A model generated the notes under the pieces. The model saw nothing but the letters and a program-made list of their open reading frames with translations, made no database searches and was not told the origin of the DNA. Positions 17,015 to 26,082 of a stretch of 64,000 bases of DNA are shown here, piece after piece (within the stretch, counting starts at the first letter, position 1; each line of letters starts with the position of its first letter). Origin of the DNA: Skermanella mucosa (GTDB taxonomy: Bacteria; Pseudomonadota; Alphaproteobacteria; Azospirillales; Azospirillaceae); NCBI RefSeq assembly GCF_016765655.2, contig NZ_CP086107.1, forward strand, positions 62,001-126,000, given 5' to 3'. A program made the position numbers and the translations under genes.

Positions 17015-17809
17015 ATGGAAAGGAACTCTTACCAGTTCACCGAGGTCGAGGAGCGAATCTTCGCCATCGTCGAGGGTAGGGCGCCGCTCTCCGAGGCGCC
17101 GCGGGCGACGTCGAACCTCATCCACGAGACGTGGCCGCTCCTGGAGAAGGTGCTGGAGGCCTACCGGAGGCCGAGCGCGGTTGCCACCGTTCTCGACGAG
17201 GAGCGCCTCTATAGAAACCTGGCGAGGAAGGCCCTGGGCCTCGTTGTGAGGGGGCGGGAGGGTCGTCTCTGTGACACCAAGGTCCGCTTTGATCGCTCCG
17301 ACGGGGTGACGCTCAGTGTGCCCCTCCGGGCGATCCTGCGGGGGCTCGTGCGTGATCAACTCAGGACCGAGAGAGGAAGGGGAGACAAGCACGAAAGGGC
17401 GCACAAGGAGATGGAGGTGCTCCGGGAGCCGGAGCCCTTGGCCCCTCGGATCGCCTATCAGAAGGAGCTGCGCAAGCTGCTGCCTACTGCTCTGGCCGAC
17501 CTGAGGCCACCGCGCTCGCTGTTCGTGGTCCTAGCAACGACCGACTACGCCGAGGACCAGTGGAACCCGCGGACCGTCGATGGTCTTCGTGCCCTTGCGG
17601 GTTACGCCGGCTTCACGGGCCGCATGGTCGAGAGGATCATCGCACGGGCGCGGAGAGGGGGCATCATCGCGGATACTTGCAGGGCCGAGGGCCAGCGACT
17701 CAGTCTGACGGAGGTTGGCGCCCTCTTGGATATCGGCACGGCCCGCGTGTCACAGATCAGGTCGGCCGCCTTCGTGCTCCTGCGGGAGCGGCTCAAGGAG
17801 GCCTGCTGA
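17015..17809 (+). CDS. Putative regulator with sigma-70 region-4-like HTH
   Basis: 264 aa from ATG 17015 (SD-like GGGGGTCGGG). The C-terminal 35 residues LSLTEVGALLDIGTARVSQI ... AFVLLRERL match the pattern of region 4 of sigma factors (tlxEIAxxLgisxxrVxQIxxxAlxxLR). The central part is basic and helical (AILRGLVRDQLRTERGRGDK). No clear region 2 is seen, so it may be a sigma-like activator rather than a true sigma factor. It is 55 bp after the exported peptide, probably the last gene of the TPR operon and a candidate controller of the divergent module. Confidence 0.5.
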   Translation: MERNSYQFTEVEERIFAIVEGRAPLSEAPRATSNLIHETWPLLEKVLEAYRRPSAVATVLDEERLYRNLARKALGLVVRGREGRLCDTKVRFDRSDGVTLSVPLRAILRGLVRDQLRTERGRGDKHERAHKEMEVLREPEPLAPRIAYQKELRKLLPTALADLRPPRSLFVVLATTDYAEDQWNPRTVDGLRALAGYAGFTGRMVERIIARARRGGIIADTCRAEGQRLSLTEVGALLDIGTARVSQIRSAAFVLLRERLKEAC

Positions 17810-17900
17810 AGAAAGCGCCGACCGATCCGAGGGCTGACCGTCGAAGGTCGCTTAAAACCGGGCGCAGGGCAGGGCGCTCGGAAGGAGGCCTTCGAGACGC

Positions 17901-18084
17901 ATGAGGCGCGACCTCCTCAACGGCTCGCACCGCTGCCCCAAGGGCCTGCGCCACGGCTACGGCGTGCACGCCATCGGCTCGGGCGTGCCGCTGAACATGT
18001 TGAGCAAGTGAATGGGCCACGCCAGCATGGAGGTGACGGCGCTCTGTGCCAACGCCCTCGGGACCAAGGAGCAAGGGATTGACC
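17901..18084 (+). pseudogene. C-terminal fragment of a tyrosine recombinase
   Basis: Reading from 17901: HRCPKGLRHGYGVHAIGSGV PLNMLSK, then TGA (18008-18010), then MGHASMEVTALCANALG. This is the XerD/integrase C terminus (CPKGLRHxFG ... PLNMLQKWLGH ... ALYAN). The Trp codon has become a stop, and the catalytic Tyr of LYAN is Cys here (TGT). The rest of the gene is gone. Confidence 0.75.
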
Positions 18085-18089
18085 TTCCC

Positions 18090-18253
18090 CCGGCAAAGTG
18101 GACACCGGGTTATGCGCGTTGAAACTCGGCCTGTTCTGGGGTGGTATAGCCCAAGGTCGAATGCAGGCGCGCTCGATTGTAATAGGCTTCGATGTTGGCA
18201 CAGAGGGCCTGGTCGAGCCGCTCGGTCAGGCGGTTGATCTCCTCGGCCGCGTG
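18090..18253 (-). pseudogene. IS3-family OrfB C-terminal remnant with IS end
   Basis: Minus strand reads AAEEINRLTERLDQALCANI EAYYNRARLHSTLGYTTPEQ (split) and stops at 18110-18112, the classic C terminus of IS3-group OrfB. The end CCGGCAAAGTGGACACCGG (18090-18108) corresponds to the IS terminus. The 5' part was lost where IS21 begins. Confidence 0.75.
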
Positions 18254-18446
18254 TCAATCGACTTCGAATAACCAGCCAGCATCGGCGTCCAATATCCAAC
18301 CATTCTTTTGGTTGCAGAACCTCTTGTCCAGGGAGTCCACTGGAGGGACCCGCGCGCGCCGCGGAGTGCCCGCCATGACCGACGTAGCGGCGCGCGTGGG
18401 AAGGAACTTGTGGGCCCCCCTGGGCAAGGCACGGGCGGAAGGAACG

Positions 18447-19178
18447 TCAGGAGCGGTTCTTGAACCGCCAGCTTTCGTTCCCGGTTTCCAGGATGTCGCA
18501 GTGGTGCGTCAGCCGGTCGAGCAGGGCGGCCGTCATCTTGGTGTCGCCCCCGAAGACGGACGGCCACTCGGCGAAGCTCAGGTTCGTCGTGATGAACACC
18601 GACGTCCGGGAATAGAGCTTGCTCAGCGTATGGAACAGCAGCTGGCCGCCATTCTGGGAGAACGGCAGGTAACCGAGCTCGTCCAGCACCACCAGATCGA
18701 CGCGGGTCAGCTGGTCGGCGAGCTTGCCGGCCTGTCCGGCCCGGGTCTCGGCCTCCAGCCGGTTCACCAGGTCGATGACGTTGTAGAACCGGGCGCGGGC
18801 GCCGCGGCGTACGCAGTTGGCGGTGATGGCGATGCAGATGTGCGTCTTGCCGGAACCCGTTCCGCCGACGAACACGGCGTTGCGCTGGGTCTCCAGGAAG
18901 CCGCCGTCGTGCAGGTCGCGCACCAGCGCTTCGTTCACCGGGCTGGCCGCGAAGTTGAACTCGGCAAGTGTCCTGGCCAGCGGCAGCCTGGCCGCGCCGA
19001 GCTGGTAGCGGATCGAGCGCGCTTTCTTCTCGGCGCGCTCCGCGGCCAGCAGGTCGCCCAGGATCTGCTGGACGGTGCGTTGCCGCTTCAGGCCGTCGGC
19101 CATCACCTCGTCGTAGACTGCGCGCATTCCCGCCAGGCTGAGCTCGGCCATCATCGCCATCAGCTCATGCCGCTCCAT
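18447..19178 (-). CDS. istB: IstB-like ATPase of IS21
   Basis: 243 aa from ATG 19178. Walker [10 protein letters not shown] (about residues 106-114) and Walker [13 protein letters not shown] are intact, followed by [15 protein letters not shown] (sensor region). AAA+ helper that assembles on DNA and activates the IstA transposase. It overlaps the 3' end of istA by 14 nt. The gene itself is undamaged although istA is broken. Confidence 0.93.
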   Translation of the reverse strand: MERHELMAMMAELSLAGMRAVYDEVMADGLKRQRTVQQILGDLLAAERAEKKARSIRYQLGAARLPLARTLAEFNFAASPVNEALVRDLHDGGFLETQRNAVFVGGTGSGKTHICIAITANCVRRGARARFYNVIDLVNRLEAETRAGQAGKLADQLTRVDLVVLDELGYLPFSQNGGQLLFHTLSKLYSRTSVFITTNLSFAEWPSVFGGDTKMTAALLDRLTHHCDILETGNESWRFKNRS

Positions 19179-20677
19179 GACAGCCCTCCCGTGCCGCGCG
19201 CAGGCCGTCATAGCGCGCGCAGTCGGCGGCCGGTTCGATCGTCAGCGTCAGCGCCGCCGGCACTGCCACGGGCGCCGTCGGGGTGACGTCGTGGCGCCGG
19301 GCGAGGATGTTCAGGACGACGTCCCGGCTGTGCGTCCCGCTCGCCAGCGCCTCGCGGCAGGCGGCCTCCACCGCGTCCAGGCCGTCGGTCAGGATGGCGG
19401 CGAGAATGCCGACGAACTGCCGGTCGGCTTCGTCGGAGCGGCCTAGCCGGGCCTTCACCTTGGCCAGGGCCGCAGGCAGCTCCCACTGCCGGAACGGCGC
19501 CCCGTTGCGCAGCGCGCCGGGCTTGCGGGCGAGAACCGGCAGGTAGTGCAGCGGATCGTAGATCGTGTGGCCGTGCCCGAAGGCCCGCCGGTGCTCGGCC
19601 ACAACCGTGCCGTCGCACCACGCCACGAGCCGGTCGGCGTAGGCGCGCACCTGCACCGGCTTGCCGGCGGCCACCGCCGCCACGCTGTAGCGGTTGCGCT
19701 CGAAGCGGATCAGGCAGGTCTTCGACGCGCTGGCCGTGATCTCGTGGAAGCCGTCGAAGGCATTAGCCACGGCGACCAGCGCCGGCCGTTCCGCCTCGAA
19801 CGCCGCCCACACCGTCCGGTCGGGGAACTCGGGATGCGGTGCGCGCCCACGCCTCCACGGCGTGGCGCAGCCGCTCGTTTACTTCCTCCAGCGTCGCCGC
19901 CCGCAGGCGTGGGGTGAACAGGCGCTGGCGCAACGTGCCGACCTGGTTCTCGACCTGCCCCTTCTCCCAGCCCGAGGCCGGCGTGCAGGCCACCGGCTCG
20001 ACCAGGTAGTGCGAGCACATCTGGGCGAAGCGGCGGTTGAAGCGCCGCTCCTTGCCGACGAACACGGCGTCAACCGCCGTCTTCATGTTGTCGTAGATGC
20101 CGCGCTCGCACAGGCCGCCGTAGAACGCCGCGGCGCGGGCGTGGGCGTCGAACACCATCTCCTGGGTCTGGCGCGGATAGACCGCCACGAACGGCATCCG
20201 GCTGTGGCACAGGCGCACGTGGGCCACCTGCACCTTTGTCGTCACCCCGTCCAGGACGATCCACTCCTCCGCCCAGTCGAACTGGTAAGCCTCGCCCGGT
20301 GCGAAGGTCAGCGGCACGAATGCCTCGGCCGCGCTCGCCGGCTGGCGCCGCTTCCACCGCGTGATGTAGCGCCGTACGGCGTCGTAACCGCCCTCGAACC
20401 CGGCCGCTGTCAACTGGTCGAAGAGCCCCCGGTAGTCGAGCCGGTCGCACGCCGGCCGGTGGTCGTTCTCCGCGATCAGCCGTTCCAGCTCCGCCTGGAA
20501 CTGCCCCAGCTTCGGATAGGGCTGCCGCGTCCGCTCGTACCGCGGCGCCGTCTCACCAGACCGCAGGTACTTCGCCACCGTCTCGCGGTTGATCTTCAAC
20601 GCCCGGGCGATGGCCCGAACGCTCCGCCCCTTCGCGTGCTCCCGCCGTATCCGCGCGATCGTCTCCACTGTCAGCAT
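19165..20677 (-). pseudogene. istA: IstA transposase with a frameshift
   Basis: The N-terminal frame (20677 leftward; MLTVETIARIRREHAKGRSV, an HTH) carries the first catalytic Asp in YQFDWAEEW, Asp in GIYDNMKTAV and the Glu-bearing KGQVENQVGTLRQR. Near 19840 the frame slips at EAWARTA: the next words HPEFPDRTVWAAFE occur only in the second frame, which continues to 19165. One lost base explains it. Without repair, the C-terminal beta-barrel region that contacts IstB and DNA is lost. Confidence 0.88.
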
Positions 20678-20790
20678 CCCCGCGTGCCACCCCCTCGTCC
20701 AACCAAGGGTGGTATTGTGCCAGATCCGAGGCGGCCGGTTATTGGACGCCGATCACCTCCGAAACTGGCCTACTGTTCCACGCCGATGCA

Positions 20791-21368
20791 CAATGCTGCG
20801 CGTCGCGCTGTCCATCAAGGCTGGCCGCATCCGTCCCTCGGTGATCCTGCGCCGGCTCAACACCTACAGCCGCAAGAACCGGCTATACTTCGCCTTCCGA
20901 GAGTTGGGGCGCGTGGTCCGAACGATCTTTCTGCTGAATTATCTCTCCTCGCTCGAACTGCGCCACCTGATCCAGGCGGCGACCAACAAGAGCGAGCTGT
21001 TCAACAAGTACGCCCAGTGGGTCGCCTTCGGTGAGAGCGGGCTGGTGAGCGAGGGTGTGCGGGACGAGCAGCGCAAGCTGATCAAGTACAATCATTTGGT
21101 CGCCAACCTGCTGATCTTCCACACCATCGTCAGCATGACACGAGCGCTGGAGCAGATGGCGGCCGAGGGGCTTCCGGTCGATGAGGCGGCATTGGCCAGC
21201 CTCAGTCCGTATCAGACCGAGCATATCAACCGTTTCGGCAACTATATTCTCGACTTCGCCCGTGTTCCGATGCCGTTGCCCACCGAGGTCCGTTCCGCAT
21301 CAGCGTTGAAATCGGAACCCGACACCATTCCAGAACCTGAAGCTGATCGGAGCTCGGCCGATGTGTGA
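20791..21368 (+). pseudogene. 3' remnant of a second Tn3-family transposase
   Basis: About 190 residues: MLRVALSIKAGRIRPSVILR, ELGRVVRTIFLLNYLSSLELRHL (split), NKSELFNKYAQWVAFG, KLIKYNHLVANLLIFHTIV and SPYQTEHINRFGNY, the standard C-terminal end of Tn3 TnpA. It overlaps in homology with the end of the 6426-10411 gene but differs in sequence, so it derives from another transposon. The 5' part was cut at the IS21 border. Confidence 0.88.
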
Positions 21369-21483
21369 ACTCGTGGAAGCAATCGTTACCGTCCCCCGAA
21401 AACGTGTCAAGACACTCAATACCCACATGTTCAACTTTCTCAGCGGCAATGCGTCTCGATCAACATCAATTTGGGTAAAGGTT

Positions 21484-22113
21484 ATGAATATGATGAGCTG
21501 GCTCCGAGAGTTCAGGCGAAAAATGGTTCTATGGGTTCTCACGATCTGGAGATGGCTAGGCAGAGCAAAGCTCCTATGGTTGGCTGTGGGGATCATTGTT
21601 CTTGGATCGACAATCATTGCCATCTGGCCATCTGAATTTTCGCTTAAGTTGATCGGCATGCTGTTTCAGCTTATCGGCATTGTTGTTGTCGTGGTCGATG
21701 TTCGAGTGCTCGCGAAGGAATGGCTCAGAAGCCTGCCGCTCTACGGCAAGCAGGATCGGACCGCCTACGCGACAGCCGTGGTTGGCATGGCAAAGTTTGG
21801 CAGCATCGCAGTTACCACCGATCCGGCCGCGCCTCTGGAAACCCGCGTTGCCGCATTGGAGAGCTTGTCGACCAAGCTCCGTGAGCAACTGGCGAGTGTC
21901 GAGGAGAAGCTTAAAGCCAGATCCGATGAAATCGCCCAGGAGGCAACCCATCGGAAGAATGCAGACAAGGAGATCCTCGATCGCATGAAATATGACACCG
22001 AGAAGGTTCTGAGGCTTGGAGCCGCAGGCGCCCTTCTGCTCTTCGCCGGCGTCATCCTGACGACCTTTCCGGTCGAGCTTGCCGACTTCATTTCAAGGCT
22101 GAAAGCAGCGTGA
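21484..22113 (+). CDS. Membrane protein with coiled-coil segment, unknown function
   Basis: 209 aa from ATG 21484 (AAAGG upstream; ATG 21490 is equally possible). Hydrophobic segments lie at about residues 28-48 (LLWLAVGIIVLGSTIIAIW), 55-72 (LIGMLFQLIGIVVVVVDV) and 175-195 (AAGALLLFAGVILTTFPV), with a charged coiled coil between them (STKLREQLASVEEKLKARSD). The DNA is less GC-rich than the mobile-element genes. The family is not known. A small gene follows 8 bp later, suggesting a two-gene unit. Confidence 0.6.
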   Translation: MNMMSWLREFRRKMVLWVLTIWRWLGRAKLLWLAVGIIVLGSTIIAIWPSEFSLKLIGMLFQLIGIVVVVVDVRVLAKEWLRSLPLYGKQDRTAYATAVVGMAKFGSIAVTTDPAAPLETRVAALESLSTKLREQLASVEEKLKARSDEIAQEATHRKNADKEILDRMKYDTEKVLRLGAAGALLLFAGVILTTFPVELADFISRLKAA

Positions 22114-22121
22114 GAAAGACG

Positions 22122-22325
22122 ATGACCGAAATTCCCATCGATCAGCTCCTTACCGCACCGGACGACGGCTCCTTGATGCGCATCGTTTACGCCTACGGCC
22201 TCGATGCCGTCCTCAATGGCCTGTTCGATGAAGGGGTCAGGGTCCAGTACACCGATCCCGACCGCGCCGTGGCATGCGCCGACGTGTTCGGGCGGATCCA
22301 GCAAAGGACAATGTCGCATCGGTGA
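22122..22325 (+). CDS. Small acidic protein, unknown function
   Basis: 67 aa, MTEIPIDQLLTAPDDGSLMR followed by IVYAYGLDAVLNGLFDEG. ATG 22122 follows GAGAAAGACG; a GTG at 22110 overlaps the previous stop and is a possible alternative. Probably co-transcribed with the membrane protein. No recognised family. Confidence 0.45.
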   Translation: MTEIPIDQLLTAPDDGSLMRIVYAYGLDAVLNGLFDEGVRVQYTDPDRAVACADVFGRIQQRTMSHR

Positions 22326-22763
22326 GAAGAGGAAGGCTCATCGCGCCTCCCGGCGCAGCTCTCTAAGGAGACGCGCAGGAATAATTAAGACATATTAGTG
22401 TGATGTTTCCGGTGTAGGCTATGATCTTCGCTGGTGATTGCCATATCGGGCGGCATGATTGATGAGCGTGCGATACGAGAGCGGTACGAGGCGATCCGGG
22501 ACCAGTTGGACGAGCGCGGACGACGCCTGTTTGCGGCGGCTGAGGCAAGGTCTGCGGGACGCGGTGGGGTGGTGGCCGTGTCGCGGGCAACCGGTCTGGC
22601 GCGCGGCACCGTCGAGCGAGGGCTGAAGGATCTTGATCAGCCAGCGCCGCCCGGCGGGCGTGTCCGCCGGGCCGGGAGCGGGCGGCGGCGCCTGCCAGCC
22701 AAGGATCCAACGCTGCTCGGTACATGTCAACGCGTATGAGACAGCTGCTCGTTTTGTCGTAGC

Positions 22764-23996
22764 TCAGGGTTGGGGCTGACTGCCGGCGGGGTGGTTTTCC
22801 CACGGCCGTTCGTCCGCTTCCAGGATGCCGGCGCTCTCGGGCCGCGCAAGGCCCTTCCGTCCCGCCCCGTGGGCGGGTCCCTCGAGAAGGACCTTGCCCG
22901 TTCCCTCGTGCGCCGGCGGTGAGGTCGGCAGGCCGGGACGGCGGGATGGCCGCTGTTCAGCCGAACATCGGGATGAGGGATGTGCGCCGCCGCCTTCCTC
23001 CGGCGCGGCCGGCGGGTTGATCCAGACCGCCGCGGGCGGTGCGGGAGCTTCGGGCCGCTTGCTCACGAAGCGTTCGGGATGCCGGCGGTGGACGTCATCG
23101 AGCACTGCCTGCCGTGCCGACCGGATCGCGCCGGTGTCGCCATAGTGGACCTGGTGCGGCGTCATCAGCGCCAGCCCGGAGTGCCGGTGCACGGTGTTGT
23201 ACCAGGCGAAGAAGGTGCGGCAGAACACCCGGGCGTCCTGGATCGAGCCGAAGCGCTCGGGGAAGTCGCGATGGTACTTCAGCGTCTTGAACTGCGCCTC
23301 GGAGAACGGATTGTCGTTGGACTGCTGCGGCCGGCTGTGGCTGCGCGTCACGCCGAGGTCGGCCAGCAACTCGACCACCGCCCTGGCCTTCATGGCGCCG
23401 CCGCGGTCGGCATGCAGCGTCAGCCGGTCACGGGCGACACCCTGTTTGCGCACGGTCTGCCGGATCAGCCGCTCGGCAAGCGCGGCGCTTTCCCGGTAGG
23501 CTACCGTCCACCCCACCACGGCGCGGCTGAAGATGTCGAGAATGACGTACAGGCACAGCCACGTGCCCTTGACCGGCCCCTTCAGCTTGGTGATGTCCCA
23601 GCTCCACACCTGGTTGGGGCCGGTGGCCAGCAGTTCGGGCTTGGTATAGACCGGATGCCGGCGCTGCTGCCGGCGCTCCCGAACCTCGTCATTGGCGGCC
23701 AGCAGGCGGTACATGGTGCGCACCGAGCACAGGTATCGCCCCTCGTCGAGCAGCGTGGCGTAGACCTGGGCCGGGGCGGCATCGACGAAGCGCTCGCTGT
23801 GCAGCAGGTCGAGAACCTGACGGCACTCGGTCCTGCTCAGCGCGCGCGGAGGAGAGGGCCGGCGCACCGGCGGGAGGGGCGGCCCGACCTGGCGCAGCCT
23901 GTCGCGATGGCGGTAGAAGCTGGCGCGGGGGACGCCGAGCGCCCGGCAGGCGGTGGCGACGTCCACGGCCGGGACCGCCTGCTCGATGGCGGTCAT
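22764..23996 (-). CDS. IS3-family OrfB transposase (copy 1)
   Basis: 410 aa from ATG 23996, which shares one base with the orfA stop. Domains: HTH_21-like start (VATACRALGVPRASFYRHRD), then rve with Asp in VWSWDITKLKG, Asp in TLHADRGGAMK and Glu in DNPFSEAQFKTLKYHR. A Pro-rich tail of about 90 residues extends beyond the usual end (EAPAPPAAVWINPPAAPEEG). The open frame also runs upstream into orfA, in the -1 frame relative to it, allowing an OrfAB fusion at the A8 run (see orfA). Confidence 0.92.
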   Translation of the reverse strand: MTAIEQAVPAVDVATACRALGVPRASFYRHRDRLRQVGPPLPPVRRPSPPRALSRTECRQVLDLLHSERFVDAAPAQVYATLLDEGRYLCSVRTMYRLLAANDEVRERRQQRRHPVYTKPELLATGPNQVWSWDITKLKGPVKGTWLCLYVILDIFSRAVVGWTVAYRESAALAERLIRQTVRKQGVARDRLTLHADRGGAMKARAVVELLADLGVTRSHSRPQQSNDNPFSEAQFKTLKYHRDFPERFGSIQDARVFCRTFFAWYNTVHRHSGLALMTPHQVHYGDTGAIRSARQAVLDDVHRRHPERFVSKRPEAPAPPAAVWINPPAAPEEGGGAHPSSRCSAEQRPSRRPGLPTSPPAHEGTGKVLLEGPAHGAGRKGLARPESAGILEADERPWENHPAGSQPQP

Positions 23997-24421
23997 CACC
24001 TGCGCTCGCCCGGATCGGTCGAGCCGAGTGAGGTCTCCAGCAGCTGAGCGACTTTTTTTTGGAGCTCGATGATCGCCTCGGCGCGGGTGAGCTGGTCGCG
24101 CAGGCGAGCGTTCTCCCGCTCCAGGCGCACCACGTCGTTCTTGTGAGGATTGGCCGGCGCGCTCTTCGGCCCCGATCTGGCCGGCGCCGGTCCGTGCAGC
24201 GTGCCGGCGTCGCGCTGTCGGCGCCACCGTCCGACATTGGACGAGTACAGACCTTCACGACGCAGGATGGCGCCGACATCACCGGGACGGGCGCGGTCGA
24301 TCTCGTCCAGGATGCGCAGCTTGTCGGCCACGCTGAACGTCCGGCGCTGGGGCCGGTCACTCACCTCCGGGTCCGGTGGTGAAAGCGGGGTTCCGGTTTG
24401 GGGTAGGGAAGTCATGCTCAT
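23996..24421 (-). CDS. IS3-family OrfA (copy 1)
   Basis: 141 aa, [23 protein letters not shown] region VADKLRILDEIDRARPGDVG AILRREGLYSSNVGRWRRQR (consecutive), then a leucine zipper VVRLERENARLRDQLTRAEA. A run of eight A precedes G near the 3' end (complement of about 24054-24061): a -1 slip there would fuse OrfA to OrfB. Confidence 0.88.
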   Translation of the reverse strand: MSMTSLPQTGTPLSPPDPEVSDRPQRRTFSVADKLRILDEIDRARPGDVGAILRREGLYSSNVGRWRRQRDAGTLHGPAPARSGPKSAPANPHKNDVVRLERENARLRDQLTRAEAIIELQKKVAQLLETSLGSTDPGERR

Positions 24422-25491
24422 CAGGTCCTCAACAGCGCCCTCTACTGATCAGTTCAGCAGGCAACTGTCTCATCCGACGTTGGCACAGAGGGGCTGGAGG
24501 ACCTGCGTCGCCTGGTCGAGCCGGTCACGCTCGGAGACCCGATGAGACCGCTGCTGTGGGTCTCCAAGAGCCACGTCAAGCTGGCCAAAGCACTGCAGAA
24601 GATGGGTCATGCGGTCAGCCCGAATACGGTGCGCAAGCTGTTGCACCAGCTCGGCTATGGCCGCCGGGCCAATCGCAAGGCCAATGATGGACGCCAGCAT
24701 GCCGACCGTGACGCTCAGTTCGAGCACATCAATGCCCGGGTCCTGGCCTTTCAGGCCGAGGATCAGCCGGTAATCTCGGTCGACACTAAGAAGAAGGAGC
24801 TGGTTGGCAACTACACCAGCAAGGGCACCGAGTACCGCCCCGAAGGCCAGCCACGGCGGACCGAAGTTCATGACTTCGAGAACAAGGACCTCGGCAAGGT
24901 CGTGCCCTACGGCGTCTACGATCTGGCCGACAACAGCGGCTGGGTCAGCCTCGGCGTGACCAGCGACACCGCCGAGTTCGCGGTCAACGCCATCCGCTCC
25001 TGGTTCGACAACAAAGGTCGCGACCTCTATCCCGCGGCCTCCCGGCTGATGATCACGGCCGACTGCGGCGGCTCCAATGGAGCTCGCGTGCGGCTGTGGA
25101 AGCGTGAGCTTCAGGACCTGGCCGACCAGACCGGGCTGACGATCTCGGTGTGCCACTTCCCGCCCGGAACCTCGAAGTGGAACAGGATCGAGCATCGCCT
25201 TTTCTGTCATATCACGCAAAATTGGCGTGGCTATCCCTTGACCAGCCGCCTGGCCGTGATCGAACTGATCGCCGCTACCACCACAACGACCGGCCTGACG
25301 GTCGAGTGCGAACTGGACACCAACACTTACCAGAAGGGTGTCAAGGTCACCGCCGCTGAAATGGCCACCCTCAACATTGAGCGCGATGGCTTTCATCCGG
25401 AATGGAACTACACCATCGCGCCGCGCCACATACCTCACAACTGATCCAGTTATTTATGCGTGTCTCCTAAGGGCTTCGCCCTCGCGCCTAC

Positions 25492-25557
25492 AAGCGGAAT
25501 CGACCGGGCCGTGTCCTCGCTTCGCTGCGGGCCGCACCACCCCGGTCGATTCCGCTT
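25492..25557. repeat. Long inverted repeat downstream of ISAzo13
   Basis: Perfect 17-bp arms AAGCGGAATCGACCGGG (25492-25508) and the inverse CCCGGTCGATTCCGCTT (25541-25557) with a 32-bp GC-rich loop. It lies between the ISAzo13 stop and the next gene and could act as a terminator protecting that gene from IS transcription, or be the ISAzo13 border. Confidence 0.55.
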
Positions 25558-25638
25558 TCCGTTGCTACCCTGCCTCATTGGCGGCGGCCGAGTCAGCCGC
25601 ATTCGCGGCTGGTTCCTATTTTAAGAGACGAGAAACTG

Positions 25639-25989
25639 ATGCACCTGACCAGTACGACGGCGGCCGACACAGGGGCACTCCTGGCCCTGGTACAATCCCG
25701 TGATCTGACACAGGACGATGCCGCCGAAATTGCAGAGGCCGCCCAGGACCGCCCCGAGATCCTTCGCGAACTGATCCACAACGCCCACTTCTGGCGCGAC
25801 CATTCTCGCAACGAGCAGACCAGGCGCATCGCTGCTGGCATCTTTGAAGCTCTTCGCCGCGATGAGACACAGAAGCGCGAGGCCGTCGGCATGGATCTAG
25901 CCCAAGCAAGGGGACAGACGATCAGACTTTCTACCTTTGACCTGCTTTACCCCTCCGATTCGGAGCCAACAACATCAACCCTAACGTAA
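25639..25989 (+). CDS. Unknown small protein, 3' end altered by IS66
   Basis: 116 aa (MHLTSTTAADTGALLALVQS ... AEIAEAAQDRPEILRELIHN). Start ATG 25639 lies after AAGAGACGAGAAACTG. The stop codon TAA (25987-25989) lies inside the IS66 terminal repeat, which begins at 25986, so the natural C terminus was probably truncated by the insertion. Helical, charged; family unknown. Confidence 0.45.
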   Translation: MHLTSTTAADTGALLALVQSRDLTQDDAAEIAEAAQDRPEILRELIHNAHFWRDHSRNEQTRRIAAGIFEALRRDETQKREAVGMDLAQARGQTIRLSTFDLLYPSDSEPTTSTLT

Positions 25990-26082
25990 CCGGCCGATCC
26001 AGGCCGCCTTACGAGGATTTTGCTATCGAGATAGCTTACGTCGTTAACGACGTCGTTATGGACGTCAACAGCGAGGTGAGAT

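Larger units (their letters stand above)
18278..20790 (-). mobile_element. IS21-family insertion sequence (istA frameshifted)
   Basis: Outer inverted repeat GCATCGGCGT (18278-18287) / ACGCCGATGC (20781-20790), with additional internal copies typical of IS21 multiple terminal repeats (for example TATTGGACGCCGAT at 20741-20754, inverse of 18282-18293). It encloses istA and istB. It separates the IS3 remnant from a Tn3 tnpA remnant. Confidence 0.85.
22718..24492 (-). mobile_element. IS3-family element, 1775 bp, copy 1
   Basis: Inserted in the ISAzo13 transposase with a 3-bp duplication GCT (22715-22717 and 24493-24495). Ends contain related inverted sequences (TGTCAACGCGTATGAGACAG on the left, CTGTCTCATCC ... 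GTTGGCACA on the right). Same length and same predicted proteins as the inverted copy at 36998-38772. Confidence 0.9.
22455..25444 (+). pseudogene. ISAzo13-family transposase split by an IS3-family insertion
   Basis: The 5' part, 22455-22717, encodes MIDERAIRERYEAIRDQLDE ... RATGLARGTVERGLKDLDQP ... KDPTLL. The 3' part, 24493-25444, encodes EDLRRLVEPVTLGDPMRPLL ... PVISVDTKKKELVGNY ... LMITADCGGSNGARVRLWK ... PPGTSKWNRIEHRLFCHITQ. Removing the inserted element (22718-24492) together with one copy of its 3-bp duplication GCT restores an uninterrupted frame of 404 codons, the usual length of the family, reading LLEDLRR across the joint. The transposase was therefore intact until this insertion. 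The DDE residues (Asp in SVDTKKK, Asp in TADCGG, Glu in RIEHR) are all present. Confidence 0.93.

Noticed and set aside
18192..19286. Rightward 364-aa frame over istB
   Set aside because: High-GC antisense shadow of an ATPase gene with clear Walker motifs.
19694..21034. Rightward 446-aa open frame over istA
   Set aside because: Shadow of istA; composition is typical of antisense GC-rich frames.
22980..24047. Rightward 355-aa open frame across the IS3-family element (and its twin 37443-38510)
   Set aside because: Antisense of OrfB; no SD, no domain, duplicated only because the IS is duplicated.
25492..25557. CRISPR-like or attC-like repeat
   Set aside because: A single inverted repeat; no array, no spacer pattern and no integron signature anywhere in the window.
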